From assembly GCF_020866925.1 (NCBI RefSeq), contig NZ_JAJGAK010000001.1, positions 1,842,189 to 1,906,188 of the forward strand: DNA of 64,000 nucleotides. The letters are read 5' to 3'. Source of the DNA: Noviluteimonas lactosilytica (GTDB lineage: Bacteria; Pseudomonadota; Gammaproteobacteria; Xanthomonadales; Xanthomonadaceae). The translations under genes and the position numbers were made by a program. Below, piece after piece: positions 7,842 through 16,499 of this stretch; the stretch's first letter is position 1, and each line of letters begins with the position of its first letter. The notes beneath the pieces were generated by a model. That model saw only the letters and a program-made list of their open reading frames with translations, was not told where the DNA came from and did no database searches.

Positions 7842-8915
7842 TCACGCCAGGCGCAGGCCGAGATCGGGTTCCCGGGCGCGCACGAGTTGGGCGTAAAGAT
7901 CGAGGTAGCGGCTGGCCATGGCCTCGTCGGTGAAGCGGCGTTCGAAGACCGCACGCACGGCGCGACGATCGTACGCCAGCACGTCGTGCACGGCCTTCAC
8001 GGCGTCGTCTTCGTTGTCGACGATACGGCCGGTGACACCGTCCTCGAGCACCTCCGGCACGGAGCCGCGATGCCACGCGACCACCGGCGTGCCGCACGCC
8101 ATCGCTTCGATCATCACGATACCGAACGGTTCCGGCCAGTCGATCGGGAACAACAGCGCGCGCGCGTTGCCGAGGAATGCGGGTTTCTGCCGGTCGTTGA
8201 TCTCGCCGATGTACTCGACGTCGCCGCCTTGCAAGAGCGGTTCGATCTCGCGCTCGAAGTAGGCCTTGTCGCCGGGATCGATCTTCGCCGCGATCTTCAG
8301 CGGCATGCCGACGCGGCGCGCGATCGCGATCGCGCGATCCACGCGCTTCTCCGGGGAAATGCGGCCGAGGAACGCGAGGTAATCGCCGTCGGGCGCGTCG
8401 TTGAAGCGGCACAGATCGCGCGGCAAGCCGTGATGCACGCAACCGATCCAGTTCGCCGTGCGCAAGGGTTTGCGCTGATCGAGCGAGATGGACGCGAGCG
8501 GGAACTGGTGCCAGCGGCGATACACGCCCGGCAGGTCCTTGAGATCCAGGCGGCCGTGCAACGTGGTGAGCGTGCGTTCCGCGCAATCCTCGAAGAACGG
8601 GAAGTGGATCATGTCGACGTGGAAGTGCAGGACGTCGAACTCGTCCATGCGCCGACGCACTTCATGCAGCATCGCCATGTGCGCGGCGAGGTCGGACTTC
8701 AGCAATGCAGGATCCAGGCGGATCGCCTGGTCGCGTACCGGCACCAGCGTGGCGCGCGTCTGGGCATCGGCCGAAGCGAACAGCGTGACGTCGTGTCCCG
8801 CATCCACCAATGCGTCGCTCAACCAGGCGACGACACGTTCGGTGCCACCGTACAGCTTCGGCGGGACGGCCTCGTAGAGAGGCGTAATCTGCGCGATCTT
8901 CAATTGTCGTTCCAA
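7842..8915 (-). CDS. GT4-family glycosyltransferase
   Basis: 357 aa GT-B-fold enzyme. The N-terminal domain has the YGGTERVV loop typical of GT4 enzymes. The C-terminal domain has YLAFLGRISPEKRVD, then the E-x7-E nucleotide-sugar motif within PEPFGIVMIEAMACGTPVV. It transfers a sugar from a nucleotide donor to an unidentified acceptor in the cytoplasm. Its gene is immediately upstream of the glucosidase gene (2 bp apart), so the two probably make and process the same saccharide. The start ATG was taken as the first in frame; no strong ribosome-binding site is visible before it. Confidence 0.88.
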   Translation of the reverse strand: MERQLKIAQITPLYEAVPPKLYGGTERVVAWLSDALVDAGHDVTLFASADAQTRATLVPVRDQAIRLDPALLKSDLAAHMAMLHEVRRRMDEFDVLHFHVDMIHFPFFEDCAERTLTTLHGRLDLKDLPGVYRRWHQFPLASISLDQRKPLRTANWIGCVHHGLPRDLCRFNDAPDGDYLAFLGRISPEKRVDRAIAIARRVGMPLKIAAKIDPGDKAYFEREIEPLLQGGDVEYIGEINDRQKPAFLGNARALLFPIDWPEPFGIVMIEAMACGTPVVAWHRGSVPEVLEDGVTGRIVDNEDDAVKAVHDVLAYDRRAVRAVFERRFTDEAMASRYLDLYAQLVRAREPDLGLRLA

Positions 8916-9034
8916 ATGTCCGCCCGGCGCGGCGCTATACGCAAGCTAAAGCCGCCTGCGTAAACGACGCGTGGCGGTGCGCGCGCTGGAAACGTTTGCG
9001 CGTATTCAAGTTCGGGATGACGTGCGTGAATGCT

Positions 9035-10042
9035 TCAGCCGCGCGGTCCGCCCATCACCGGCAGGATCGCGCCGTTGACGTACGACCCGGTGACCTTCGA
9101 TGCGAGGAACACGAACGCCGGCGAGATCTCCTCCGGTTGCGCGGGCCGCGCCATGTCGCTCTGCTTGCCGAATTCGGCCACCTTCTTCGCATCGCGATCC
9201 GCAGGATTGAGCGGCGTCCACACCGGACCCGGCGCCACCGCGTTGACGCGGATGCCGCGTTCGAGCAGGTTCGACGCGAGCGACTTCGTGAACGCGTGGA
9301 TCGCGCCCTTCGTCGCCGAGTAGTCGAGCAGTTCCTTGCTGCCGAACAGCGCCGTCTCCGAACCGCAGTTGATGATCGACGCGCCTTCCTCCATGTACGG
9401 CAACGCGGCGCGGGCCATGTGGAAGTAACCGCCGATGTTGGTCTGCAGCGTTTCCTGCAGGTGTTCTTCGCTCAGGTCTTCGAGTGAGGCGCTGTGCAGC
9501 TGGAATGCCGCGTTGTTGACGAGGATGTCGAGGCGGCCGAACTTCTTCACCGTCTTCTCCACCGCGCGCTCGCAGAAGCCCACCGACTTCACGTCGCCGG
9601 GGATCAGCAGGCAACGCGTGCCTTCCTTCTCCACCCAGCGCTGCGTTTCCTTCGCGTCTTCGTGTTCGGAGAGATAGACGATCGCGACATCCGCGCCCTC
9701 GCGCGCGAACAGCACCGCGACCGCGCGACCGATGCCGGAGTCGCCGCCGGTGACGATCGCTGCCATCCCTTCCAGCTTTCCGCTGCCGACGTAGTCGGGC
9801 GCGAGGAAACGGGGCGCGAGGTCGAGCTCGTGTTCGTTGCCGGGCTTTTCGAGATGCTGCGCGGGAAGCCTGGTCGGCTGGTCGCGCTCGCCCGCCTGCA
9901 CGGGCGGCTTTTGCTTCTTCGCGGCGGACTTCGGTTTCGCCGCGTCCTTCGCGTCGATGTCGTCCTGCAATGCGCGGTGCTTCGCCGCAGTCTGTTCGCC
10001 TTCGCCTGCCGCCGTGTTCGCGTTCGCTTTCTTCTTTGCCAT
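9035..10042 (-). CDS. Short-chain dehydrogenase with Lys/Ala-rich N-terminal extension
   Basis: 335 aa. Residues 1-85 are a low-complexity, Lys/Ala/Gln-rich extension (MAKKKANANTAAGEGEQ) that is probably disordered. The rest is a classical SDR of the YhdF/YhxC type: cofactor-binding TGGDSGIG, NNAA, catalytic YSATK and the RVNAVAPGPVWTPL loop. These enzymes use NAD(P)H on small aldehydes or sugars and are often made during general stress. ATG 10042 is preferred to a GTG three codons upstream because AAGG precedes it at suitable distance. It is divergent from the BON gene and lies beside the trehalose operon, which supports a stress role. Confidence 0.85.
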   Translation of the reverse strand: MAKKKANANTAAGEGEQTAAKHRALQDDIDAKDAAKPKSAAKKQKPPVQAGERDQPTRLPAQHLEKPGNEHELDLAPRFLAPDYVGSGKLEGMAAIVTGGDSGIGRAVAVLFAREGADVAIVYLSEHEDAKETQRWVEKEGTRCLLIPGDVKSVGFCERAVEKTVKKFGRLDILVNNAAFQLHSASLEDLSEEHLQETLQTNIGGYFHMARAALPYMEEGASIINCGSETALFGSKELLDYSATKGAIHAFTKSLASNLLERGIRVNAVAPGPVWTPLNPADRDAKKVAEFGKQSDMARPAQPEEISPAFVFLASKVTGSYVNGAILPVMGGPRG

Positions 10043-10195
10043 GGCGCGCACCTTGCATCGTTTCGGATCACGTGGAAGCTAGCGTGCGCAGCGTTGAAGT
10101 CGCGTAAACCCGACGCATTCCTGCATTCGTTCGTCACGCGATGCATTCGACGCGCGCGCTAGCGTCGGTCCGTGCCCCATCATGGAGAACGTCGC

Positions 10196-10759
10196 ATGCC
10201 CCGCGAACCGCAAGGCGGCCATCACGATCCTCGCCGCAGCGTCGAATGGCGCGACCCGCGCCGTGCACCCGATCGCGCGCGCGACCACGACGTGCGCATG
10301 GACGATCGCCGCGATCGCGAACTCTTCCATGACCTGCCGTCGGTCACCAATCGCAGCTTCGGCCCGATCGATGCGGGCGACGGTTTCGGATACGCGGGGC
10401 AGGGCGGCTGGGGCCAGGATCTGCGCATGGGTGGATACAGCGGCGTGGGGCCGAAGGATGCGGCGCGCTCGGACGATCGCATCCAGGACGAGTTGCACGT
10501 GCGGCTCACCGATGCCGATTCGATCGATGCGACCGCGGTCATTCCGGTCGTCACCGACGGCAAGGTCACGCTCAACGGCTGGGTGCCGGAGCGCTGGATG
10601 AAGCACGATGCCGAAGAGCTCGCGCACCACATCCGCGGCGTGAAGGATGTCGACAATCGCATTCGCGTCGGCGGCGATCCGCGCGAACTCGGTCGTCCGG
10701 GCGAAGCAATCCGTTCGGGCAATGACCAGAAGGGCAGCGGCTTTTCGAGTCCGCCTTGA
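10196..10759 (+). CDS. BON-domain protein
   Basis: 187 aa, with no signal peptide. The first 60 residues are rich in Arg, Asp and His and look disordered. A glycine-rich stretch (GFGYAGQGGWGQDLRMGGYS) follows, then a BON domain at about residues 95-160 (DDRIQDELHVRLTDAD, then VTLNGWVPERWMKHDAEELA). BON domains bind phospholipid and are common in osmotic-stress proteins. Start chosen at 10196, where GGAGAA lies seven bases upstream. The stop codon overlaps the possible TTG start of the otsB reading frame, so it is probably the first gene of the trehalose operon, which fits an osmotic or desiccation-stress role. Confidence 0.75.
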   Translation: MPREPQGGHHDPRRSVEWRDPRRAPDRARDHDVRMDDRRDRELFHDLPSVTNRSFGPIDAGDGFGYAGQGGWGQDLRMGGYSGVGPKDAARSDDRIQDELHVRLTDADSIDATAVIPVVTDGKVTLNGWVPERWMKHDAEELAHHIRGVKDVDNRIRVGGDPRELGRPGEAIRSGNDQKGSGFSSPP

Positions 10760-10797
10760 GGCCGCGTCCACCCGGCTCTCACGCCTTCATCACCAGA

Positions 10798-11616
10798 ATG
10801 GATCGGATGGAAGGCCTTGCCCGGACCGACACGCCCGACCAGACGACACCGCGACCGCAACCGCCGCTTCCCGCGCGCGATTGGGCGTTGTTCTTCGACG
10901 TCGATGGATGCCTGCTGGATTTCGCCGCGCATCCCTCCGACGTGATCGTGCCGGAAGGATTGCAGCGCCACGTCCTGAAACTCGCGTCGATGCTCGACGG
11001 TGCGCTCGCGATCGTGAGCGGACGCGCGATCGATGCGCTCGATGAGACCTTCCCCGAGTTGCAACACCTCCCCGCAGCGGGCATGCATGGCCTGGAGCGT
11101 CGCGAGATCCACGGCCAGCGCACGCATGCGCCGAAGCCGCCCGCCGCGCTCGACACCGTGCTCGCCGAAGCGATCCACGTGTCGTCCGCGCATCCGGGCA
11201 CGCTGGTCGAACGCAAGGGGCCGAACCTCGCGATGCACTGGCGCGCCGCGACGATGCCCGAGCTCGCGCGCGACGCGTTCCGCGCATTCGCCGCTGCGAC
11301 CTTGCGCCTGTTGCCCGACTACGTCGTGCAGGGCGGCGACATGGTGCTCGAGCTGCGCCCCGGCGGCGCCACGCCCGACAAGGGCGACGCGGTCGAAACC
11401 TTCCTGATGTCGCCACCGTTCGCGGGCCGCGTGCCCGTGTTCGTCGGCGACGACCTCACCGACGAACACGCGTTCTCGGTGGTCAACGAACGCGGCGGGC
11501 TGAGCGTGCTCGTCGGCGCGCGCGAACCGAGCGTGGCGCGCTGGCACCTCGCGGACCCCGCATCGGTGCGCGCGTGGATCGCGCGCGCAGCAGCCCATGA
11601 CGGAGCGAGCGCATGA
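10798..11616 (+). CDS. otsB: Trehalose-6-phosphate phosphatase
   Basis: 272 aa from the chosen ATG; an upstream TTG at 10756 and an ATG at 10807 are alternatives. HAD-superfamily phosphatase with the nucleophile motif FFDVDGCLLDF (Asp34, Asp36), the motif II region AIVSGRAIDAL and the C-terminal VFVGDDLTDEHAF that binds Mg2+. It removes phosphate from trehalose-6-phosphate, the second step of the OtsAB pathway, in the cytoplasm. The stop overlaps the start of the GH15 gene by four bases (ATGA), and otsA follows that, giving the otsB-GH15-otsA order known from xanthomonads. Confidence 0.93.
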   Translation: MDRMEGLARTDTPDQTTPRPQPPLPARDWALFFDVDGCLLDFAAHPSDVIVPEGLQRHVLKLASMLDGALAIVSGRAIDALDETFPELQHLPAAGMHGLERREIHGQRTHAPKPPAALDTVLAEAIHVSSAHPGTLVERKGPNLAMHWRAATMPELARDAFRAFAAATLRLLPDYVVQGGDMVLELRPGGATPDKGDAVETFLMSPPFAGRVPVFVGDDLTDEHAFSVVNERGGLSVLVGAREPSVARWHLADPASVRAWIARAAAHDGASA

Positions 11617-13397
11617 CTTACCCCGCGAATCTCGACCTTGGCGTCGTCGGCAACGGGACCTACGGCGCGTTGATCGATCGCGTCGGCAGCCTCGTCTGGG
11701 CGTGCCTGCCCGCGTTCGACGGCGACCCCGCGTTCTGCGCGTTGCTGTCGCCCAAGCGCGATGGCGGCGCGTGGTCGATCGAGATCGAACACTTCGCCGG
11801 CAGCGAGCAGTACTACCTGCCGAACACCGCGATCCTGCGCACGATCCTGCGCGACAAGAACGGCGCCGCGGTGGAGATCACCGACTTCGCCCCGCGCTGG
11901 CGCCATTACAACCGCCTGTATCGCCCGGTCGGCCTGTATCGCCGCGTGCGTCCGCTCAACGGTTCGCCGCGCATTCGCGTGCGCATCCAGCCGCTCGCCG
12001 ACTGGGGCGCGCGTGAACCGGAAAGTACCTGGGGCAGCAACCACATGCGCTGGTTGTTGCAGGACCATGTGCTGCGCCTGACCACCGACCTGTCGCTGCG
12101 CATGGTGCGCGACGAGTTGCCGTTCGTGCTCGATCGCGAACTGCACTTCATCCTCGGCCCCGACGAAACGCTGACGCAACCGATCGGCGCGTACATCCGC
12201 GACGCCGAAGAACGCACCACGATCTACTGGCGCGAATGGGTGCGCTATCTCTCGATCCCGCTGGAGTGGCAGGACGCGGTGATCCGCAGCGCGATCACGC
12301 TGAAGTTGTGCCAGTACGAAGACACCGGCGCGATCATCGCGGCGATGACGACGTCGATCCCGGAAGCGCCGCACACCACGCGCAACTGGGACTATCGCTA
12401 CTGCTGGCTGCGCGATGCGGCGTTCGTCGTGCGCGCGTTGAATCGCCTCGGCGCGACGCTGACGATGGAGGAATACATCCGCTACATCTTCAACCTCGTC
12501 ACCGGCGAGCGCGCGGACCTGCAGCCGGTGTACGGCATCGGCTTCGAGGCGCACCTGCACGAGTCGGAAGCCGAAGCGCTCGAAGGCTATCGCGGCATGG
12601 GTCCCGTGCGCGTGGGGAACCTCGCGTGGAAGCAGGTGCAGCACGACGTGTACGGCAGCGTCATGCTCGCCTCGACGCAGTTGTTCTTCGATCAGCGCCT
12701 GCAGCAACCCGGCGACGAAGCGACGTTCGCACGCCTGGAGCCGCTGGGCGAACAGGCGTGGCTGATGCACGACCAACCCGACGCAGGCCTGTGGGAATTC
12801 CGCGGGCGCGCGTCGGTGCACACGTATTCGTCGGTGATGTGCTGGGCGGCGTGCGACCGGCTCGCGAAGATCGCGGCGCGCTTCGGCCTCGGCGATCGCG
12901 TACAGCACTGGCGCGGAAGAGCGGAAAGAATCCGCGAAACCATCCTCGCCAACGCATGGAACGAGGAACTCGGTCACTTCGTCGACGCCTTCGGTGGCGA
13001 ACGTCTGGATGCGAGCCTGTTGCTGATGGCGGACACGGGTTTCATCGAGGCGAGCGACCCGCGCTACATCGCGACGGTGGAAGCGATCGGCAAAGGCCTG
13101 CGTCGCGGCCACGGCCTGTATCGTTACATCGCGCCCGACGATTTCGGTGCGCCGGAGACCAGCTTCACCATCTGCACGTTCTGGTACGTCGAGGCGCTCG
13201 CTTCGATCGGTCGCCACGAAGAAGCGCGGCAGTTGTTCGAAAGCGTGCTCGCGCGGCGCAATCCGCTGGGCCTGTTGTCGGAGGATCTCGGATTCGAGGA
13301 CGGCGAGGCTTGGGGCAACTTCCCGCAGACGTATTCGCACGTCGGCCTGATCAGCGCCGCGATGCGCCTGTCGCGCGCATGGTCGGAGGCCACGTGA
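11613..13397 (+). CDS. GH15 glucoamylase/trehalase-family hydrolase
   Basis: 594 aa cytoplasmic protein. The N-terminal beta-sandwich region begins with NLDLGVVGNGTYGALID, a GH15 hallmark. The C-terminal catalytic domain has RNWDYRYCWLRDAAFVVRAL, with the substrate-binding Trp and Arg, and DLGFEDGEAWGNFPQTYSHV, which holds the second catalytic acid. In actinobacteria and proteobacteria, members encoded within ots operons hydrolyse trehalose or alpha-glucans. Its place between otsB and otsA, with four-base overlap to otsB, makes trehalose turnover the most likely task. A glucoamylase activity on alpha-glucan cannot be excluded. Confidence 0.88.
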   Translation: MTYPANLDLGVVGNGTYGALIDRVGSLVWACLPAFDGDPAFCALLSPKRDGGAWSIEIEHFAGSEQYYLPNTAILRTILRDKNGAAVEITDFAPRWRHYNRLYRPVGLYRRVRPLNGSPRIRVRIQPLADWGAREPESTWGSNHMRWLLQDHVLRLTTDLSLRMVRDELPFVLDRELHFILGPDETLTQPIGAYIRDAEERTTIYWREWVRYLSIPLEWQDAVIRSAITLKLCQYEDTGAIIAAMTTSIPEAPHTTRNWDYRYCWLRDAAFVVRALNRLGATLTMEEYIRYIFNLVTGERADLQPVYGIGFEAHLHESEAEALEGYRGMGPVRVGNLAWKQVQHDVYGSVMLASTQLFFDQRLQQPGDEATFARLEPLGEQAWLMHDQPDAGLWEFRGRASVHTYSSVMCWAACDRLAKIAARFGLGDRVQHWRGRAERIRETILANAWNEELGHFVDAFGGERLDASLLLMADTGFIEASDPRYIATVEAIGKGLRRGHGLYRYIAPDDFGAPETSFTICTFWYVEALASIGRHEEARQLFESVLARRNPLGLLSEDLGFEDGEAWGNFPQTYSHVGLISAAMRLSRAWSEAT

Positions 13398-13410
13398 TGG
13401 CGAGGCGGCG

Positions 13411-14775
13411 ATGAGTCGCCTCGTCGTCGTTTCCAATCGCGTCGCGATGCCGCACGCACACCGTGCGGGCGGGCTCGCGGTGGCGATGCGTGCAGCGTTG
13501 AAGGAATCCGGCGGCCTGTGGTTCGGCTGGAGCGGCAAGCGCGTGCACGGCGATTCGGGCGAGCTGCACAAGCTCGACGACGGCAACACGAGCTACTGCA
13601 CGATGGACCTGTCGTTCGAGGACTTCGACCACTATTACAACGGCTTCGCCAACCGCACGCTGTGGCCGTTGCTTCACTTCCGCCTCGACCTCGTCGATTA
13701 CCGGCGCGACACGCACGAGGGCTATCGACGCGTCAACGCGTTGTTCGCCGAGAAGCTCGCGTCGCAGTTGCGCGAAGACGACATCGTGTGGGTGCACGAC
13801 TACCACCTGATCCCGCTCGCGCAACGCCTGCGCGACCTCGGCGTCGGCAATCGCATCGGCTTCTTCCTGCACGTGCCGATGCCGTCGTCCGACCTGCTGG
13901 CAGCGCTGCCGAACCACGAAGTGTTGTTCGGATCGCTCGCGGCGTACGACTTGATCGGTTTCCAGACCGAGCGCGATCTCGACCGCTTCCAGAGTTACGT
14001 GCGCCTGTACGGCGGCGGTCGCGCGTTCGCCGACGGCAGGATGCGCGCCGCGGACGGGCGCGAGTTCCGCGCGGGCGCGTTCCCGATCAGCATCGACGCG
14101 GACCTGATCGCGCGCCAGGCCTCGGCCGCGGTGACGCGCGCGTCGGTGCAGCGCTTGCGCGAGAGCCTGGGGTCGCGAGTCCTCGCGATCGGCGTCGACC
14201 GGCTCGATTACTCCAAGGGACTGCCCGATCGTTTCCGCGCGTTCGAACGTTTCCTCGATCGCTTCCCGGAAATCCACGGGCAGATGACCTACCTGCAACT
14301 CGCGCCGGTCTCGCGCAGCGAAGTGCCGGAGTACCAGGCGCTGCGGCGCGAACTCGAAGGTCTCGCGGGACACATCAACGGCCGCCACGCCGCGCCGGAC
14401 TGGACGCCGGTGCGCTACGTGAACCGCGACTTCTCGCACGGCGTGCTCACCGGCTTCTATCGACTCGCGCAGCTCGGGCTCGTGACGCCGTTGCGCGACG
14501 GCATGAACCTCGTCGCGAAGGAGTTCGTCGCCTCGCAGGATCCGCAATCGCCCGGCGTGCTCGTGCTCTCGCGCTTCGCCGGCGCGGCCGCGGAGATGAA
14601 GGAAGCACTGCTGGTGAACCCCTACGACCTGGACGGCGTCGCGGATGCGATCGCGCATGCGCATGCGATGCCGATGGAAGAGCGCAAGGAGCGCTGGCAC
14701 GCGTTGCACCGGCGTTTGCGCCGGCACGACATCACCTTGTGGCGTCGCAAGTTCCTCGAAGCGCTGGAAGCCTGA
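13411..14775 (+). CDS. otsA: Alpha,alpha-trehalose-phosphate synthase (UDP-forming)
   Basis: 454 aa GT20 enzyme, close to the 474 residues of enteric OtsA. Visible landmarks are VVSNRVAMP and HRAGGLAV at the N-terminus (UDP-glucose loop), [15 protein letters not shown] and [11 protein letters not shown] in the centre, [15 protein letters not shown], and [14 protein letters not shown] plus [14 protein letters not shown] in the C-terminal nucleotide domain. It joins glucose-6-phosphate to UDP-glucose to give trehalose-6-phosphate for OtsB. It starts 13 bp after the GH15 gene and is the last gene of the operon. Trehalose protects against desiccation and osmotic stress. Confidence 0.96.
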   Translation: MSRLVVVSNRVAMPHAHRAGGLAVAMRAALKESGGLWFGWSGKRVHGDSGELHKLDDGNTSYCTMDLSFEDFDHYYNGFANRTLWPLLHFRLDLVDYRRDTHEGYRRVNALFAEKLASQLREDDIVWVHDYHLIPLAQRLRDLGVGNRIGFFLHVPMPSSDLLAALPNHEVLFGSLAAYDLIGFQTERDLDRFQSYVRLYGGGRAFADGRMRAADGREFRAGAFPISIDADLIARQASAAVTRASVQRLRESLGSRVLAIGVDRLDYSKGLPDRFRAFERFLDRFPEIHGQMTYLQLAPVSRSEVPEYQALRRELEGLAGHINGRHAAPDWTPVRYVNRDFSHGVLTGFYRLAQLGLVTPLRDGMNLVAKEFVASQDPQSPGVLVLSRFAGAAAEMKEALLVNPYDLDGVADAIAHAHAMPMEERKERWHALHRRLRRHDITLWRRKFLEALEA

Positions 14776-14800
14776 AGTCCCGCGGCAGCGGGGGCAGCGC

Positions 14801-15265
14801 TCAAGCGCCGCCAGCGAACCCGCCCTGCCGCCACGCTTCGAACACGACCACCGCGACCGCGTTCGACAGATTCAAACTCCGATTGTTCGGCCGCATCGGC
14901 AGCCGCAACCGCTGCCCGTCGGGCACGCGCGCAAGCACGTCCTCCGGCAAGCCGCGGGTTTCGGGGCCGAAGAGGAACGCATCGCCCGCTTCGTAGCGCG
15001 GCTGGTCGAAGCGCACCGTCCCGCGCGTGCTCAACGCGAACAGGCGATTCGGTGCGATGGAAGCGAGCGCATCGTCGAGCGAGTCGTGGACCCGCAACTC
15101 CGCATACTCGTGATAGTCGAGGCCCGCGCGTTTGAGCTGCGCATCCTCGAGCGAAAACCCCAGGGGTCGAACCAGGTGCAGCCTGGCGCCGGTGTTGGCG
15201 CACAGGCGGATCGCGTTGCCGGTGTTCGGCGGGATCTCGGGCTGGAAGAGGATGACATCGAACAT
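14801..15265 (-). CDS. trmL: tRNA (cytidine(34)-2'-O)-methyltransferase
   Basis: 154 aa SPOUT-class RNA methyltransferase. It begins MFDVILFQPEIPPNTGNAIR, matching the TrmL N-terminus, and ends with the knotted SAM-binding region FGPETRGLPEDVL and LPMRPNNRSLNLSNAVAV. It 2'-O-methylates the wobble nucleotide of tRNA-Leu isoacceptors. The start at 15265 is the family start; an in-frame ATG ten codons upstream adds non-conserved residues. It is convergent with otsA and not obviously in an operon. Confidence 0.93.
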   Translation of the reverse strand: MFDVILFQPEIPPNTGNAIRLCANTGARLHLVRPLGFSLEDAQLKRAGLDYHEYAELRVHDSLDDALASIAPNRLFALSTRGTVRFDQPRYEAGDAFLFGPETRGLPEDVLARVPDGQRLRLPMRPNNRSLNLSNAVAVVVFEAWRQGGFAGGA

Positions 15266-15308
15266 CCGTCCATGATGACACCAGCCCGGCGCCACTCAGG
15301 CGTGCAAC

Positions 15309-15551
15309 TCAGCCTTCGCTGATCTGCACCACCACAGCCGGCGCCTTGCGCAGCACGTGCAGCGCGCCCGGCAGCATCGAGTGGAAGTCGACGGTGCGAT
15401 CGGACTTCACGTCGACTTCGACGCGTGCGGTCAGGCAGTCGTCGGTCGACGGCGTGCCGGCGCCGGCCGGCGCGACCGCACCGACGAGGATCAGCAGCGC
15501 GGCGACGGGGAGGGCGTACAACCCACGCGTCACTTGCTTCTTGAGGGACAT
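15309..15551 (-). CDS. Small secreted protein of unknown function
   Basis: 80 aa. MSLKKQVTRG is followed by a hydrophobic stretch (LYALPVAALLILVGAVAP) and a likely signal-peptidase site after AGA. The mature part is about 50 residues, with one Cys (TDDCLTARVEVDVKSD), and ends AVVVQISEG. An AAAGGAG ribosome-binding site precedes the chosen ATG. I do not recognise a family. It stands alone, 43 bp downstream of where trmL begins on the same strand. Confidence 0.6.
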   Translation of the reverse strand: MSLKKQVTRGLYALPVAALLILVGAVAPAGAGTPSTDDCLTARVEVDVKSDRTVDFHSMLPGALHVLRKAPAVVVQISEG

Positions 15552-15679
15552 GGCGAACTCCTTTCGAATGTCCGGGCGCATCGCCCGATGCATAGGTAGA
15601 TGCACGGGACGTGCCAATGGTTATCCCATTGATTCGAAAGGATCGGAGCGCGCGGCAGCGAGTGTCCGCGGACGTCCGG

Positions 15680-16390
<711 letters not shown>

Positions 16391-16499
16391 GCGCGGATCC
16401 TCGTCGGGGGTGTGCCGTCCGGCCTAGTGTATCGGCGGCGGCAGCGGGCTAGCATCGGCGGTCATCCAGATCACCTTCGCGACCAGGAGCCGCATTCCG

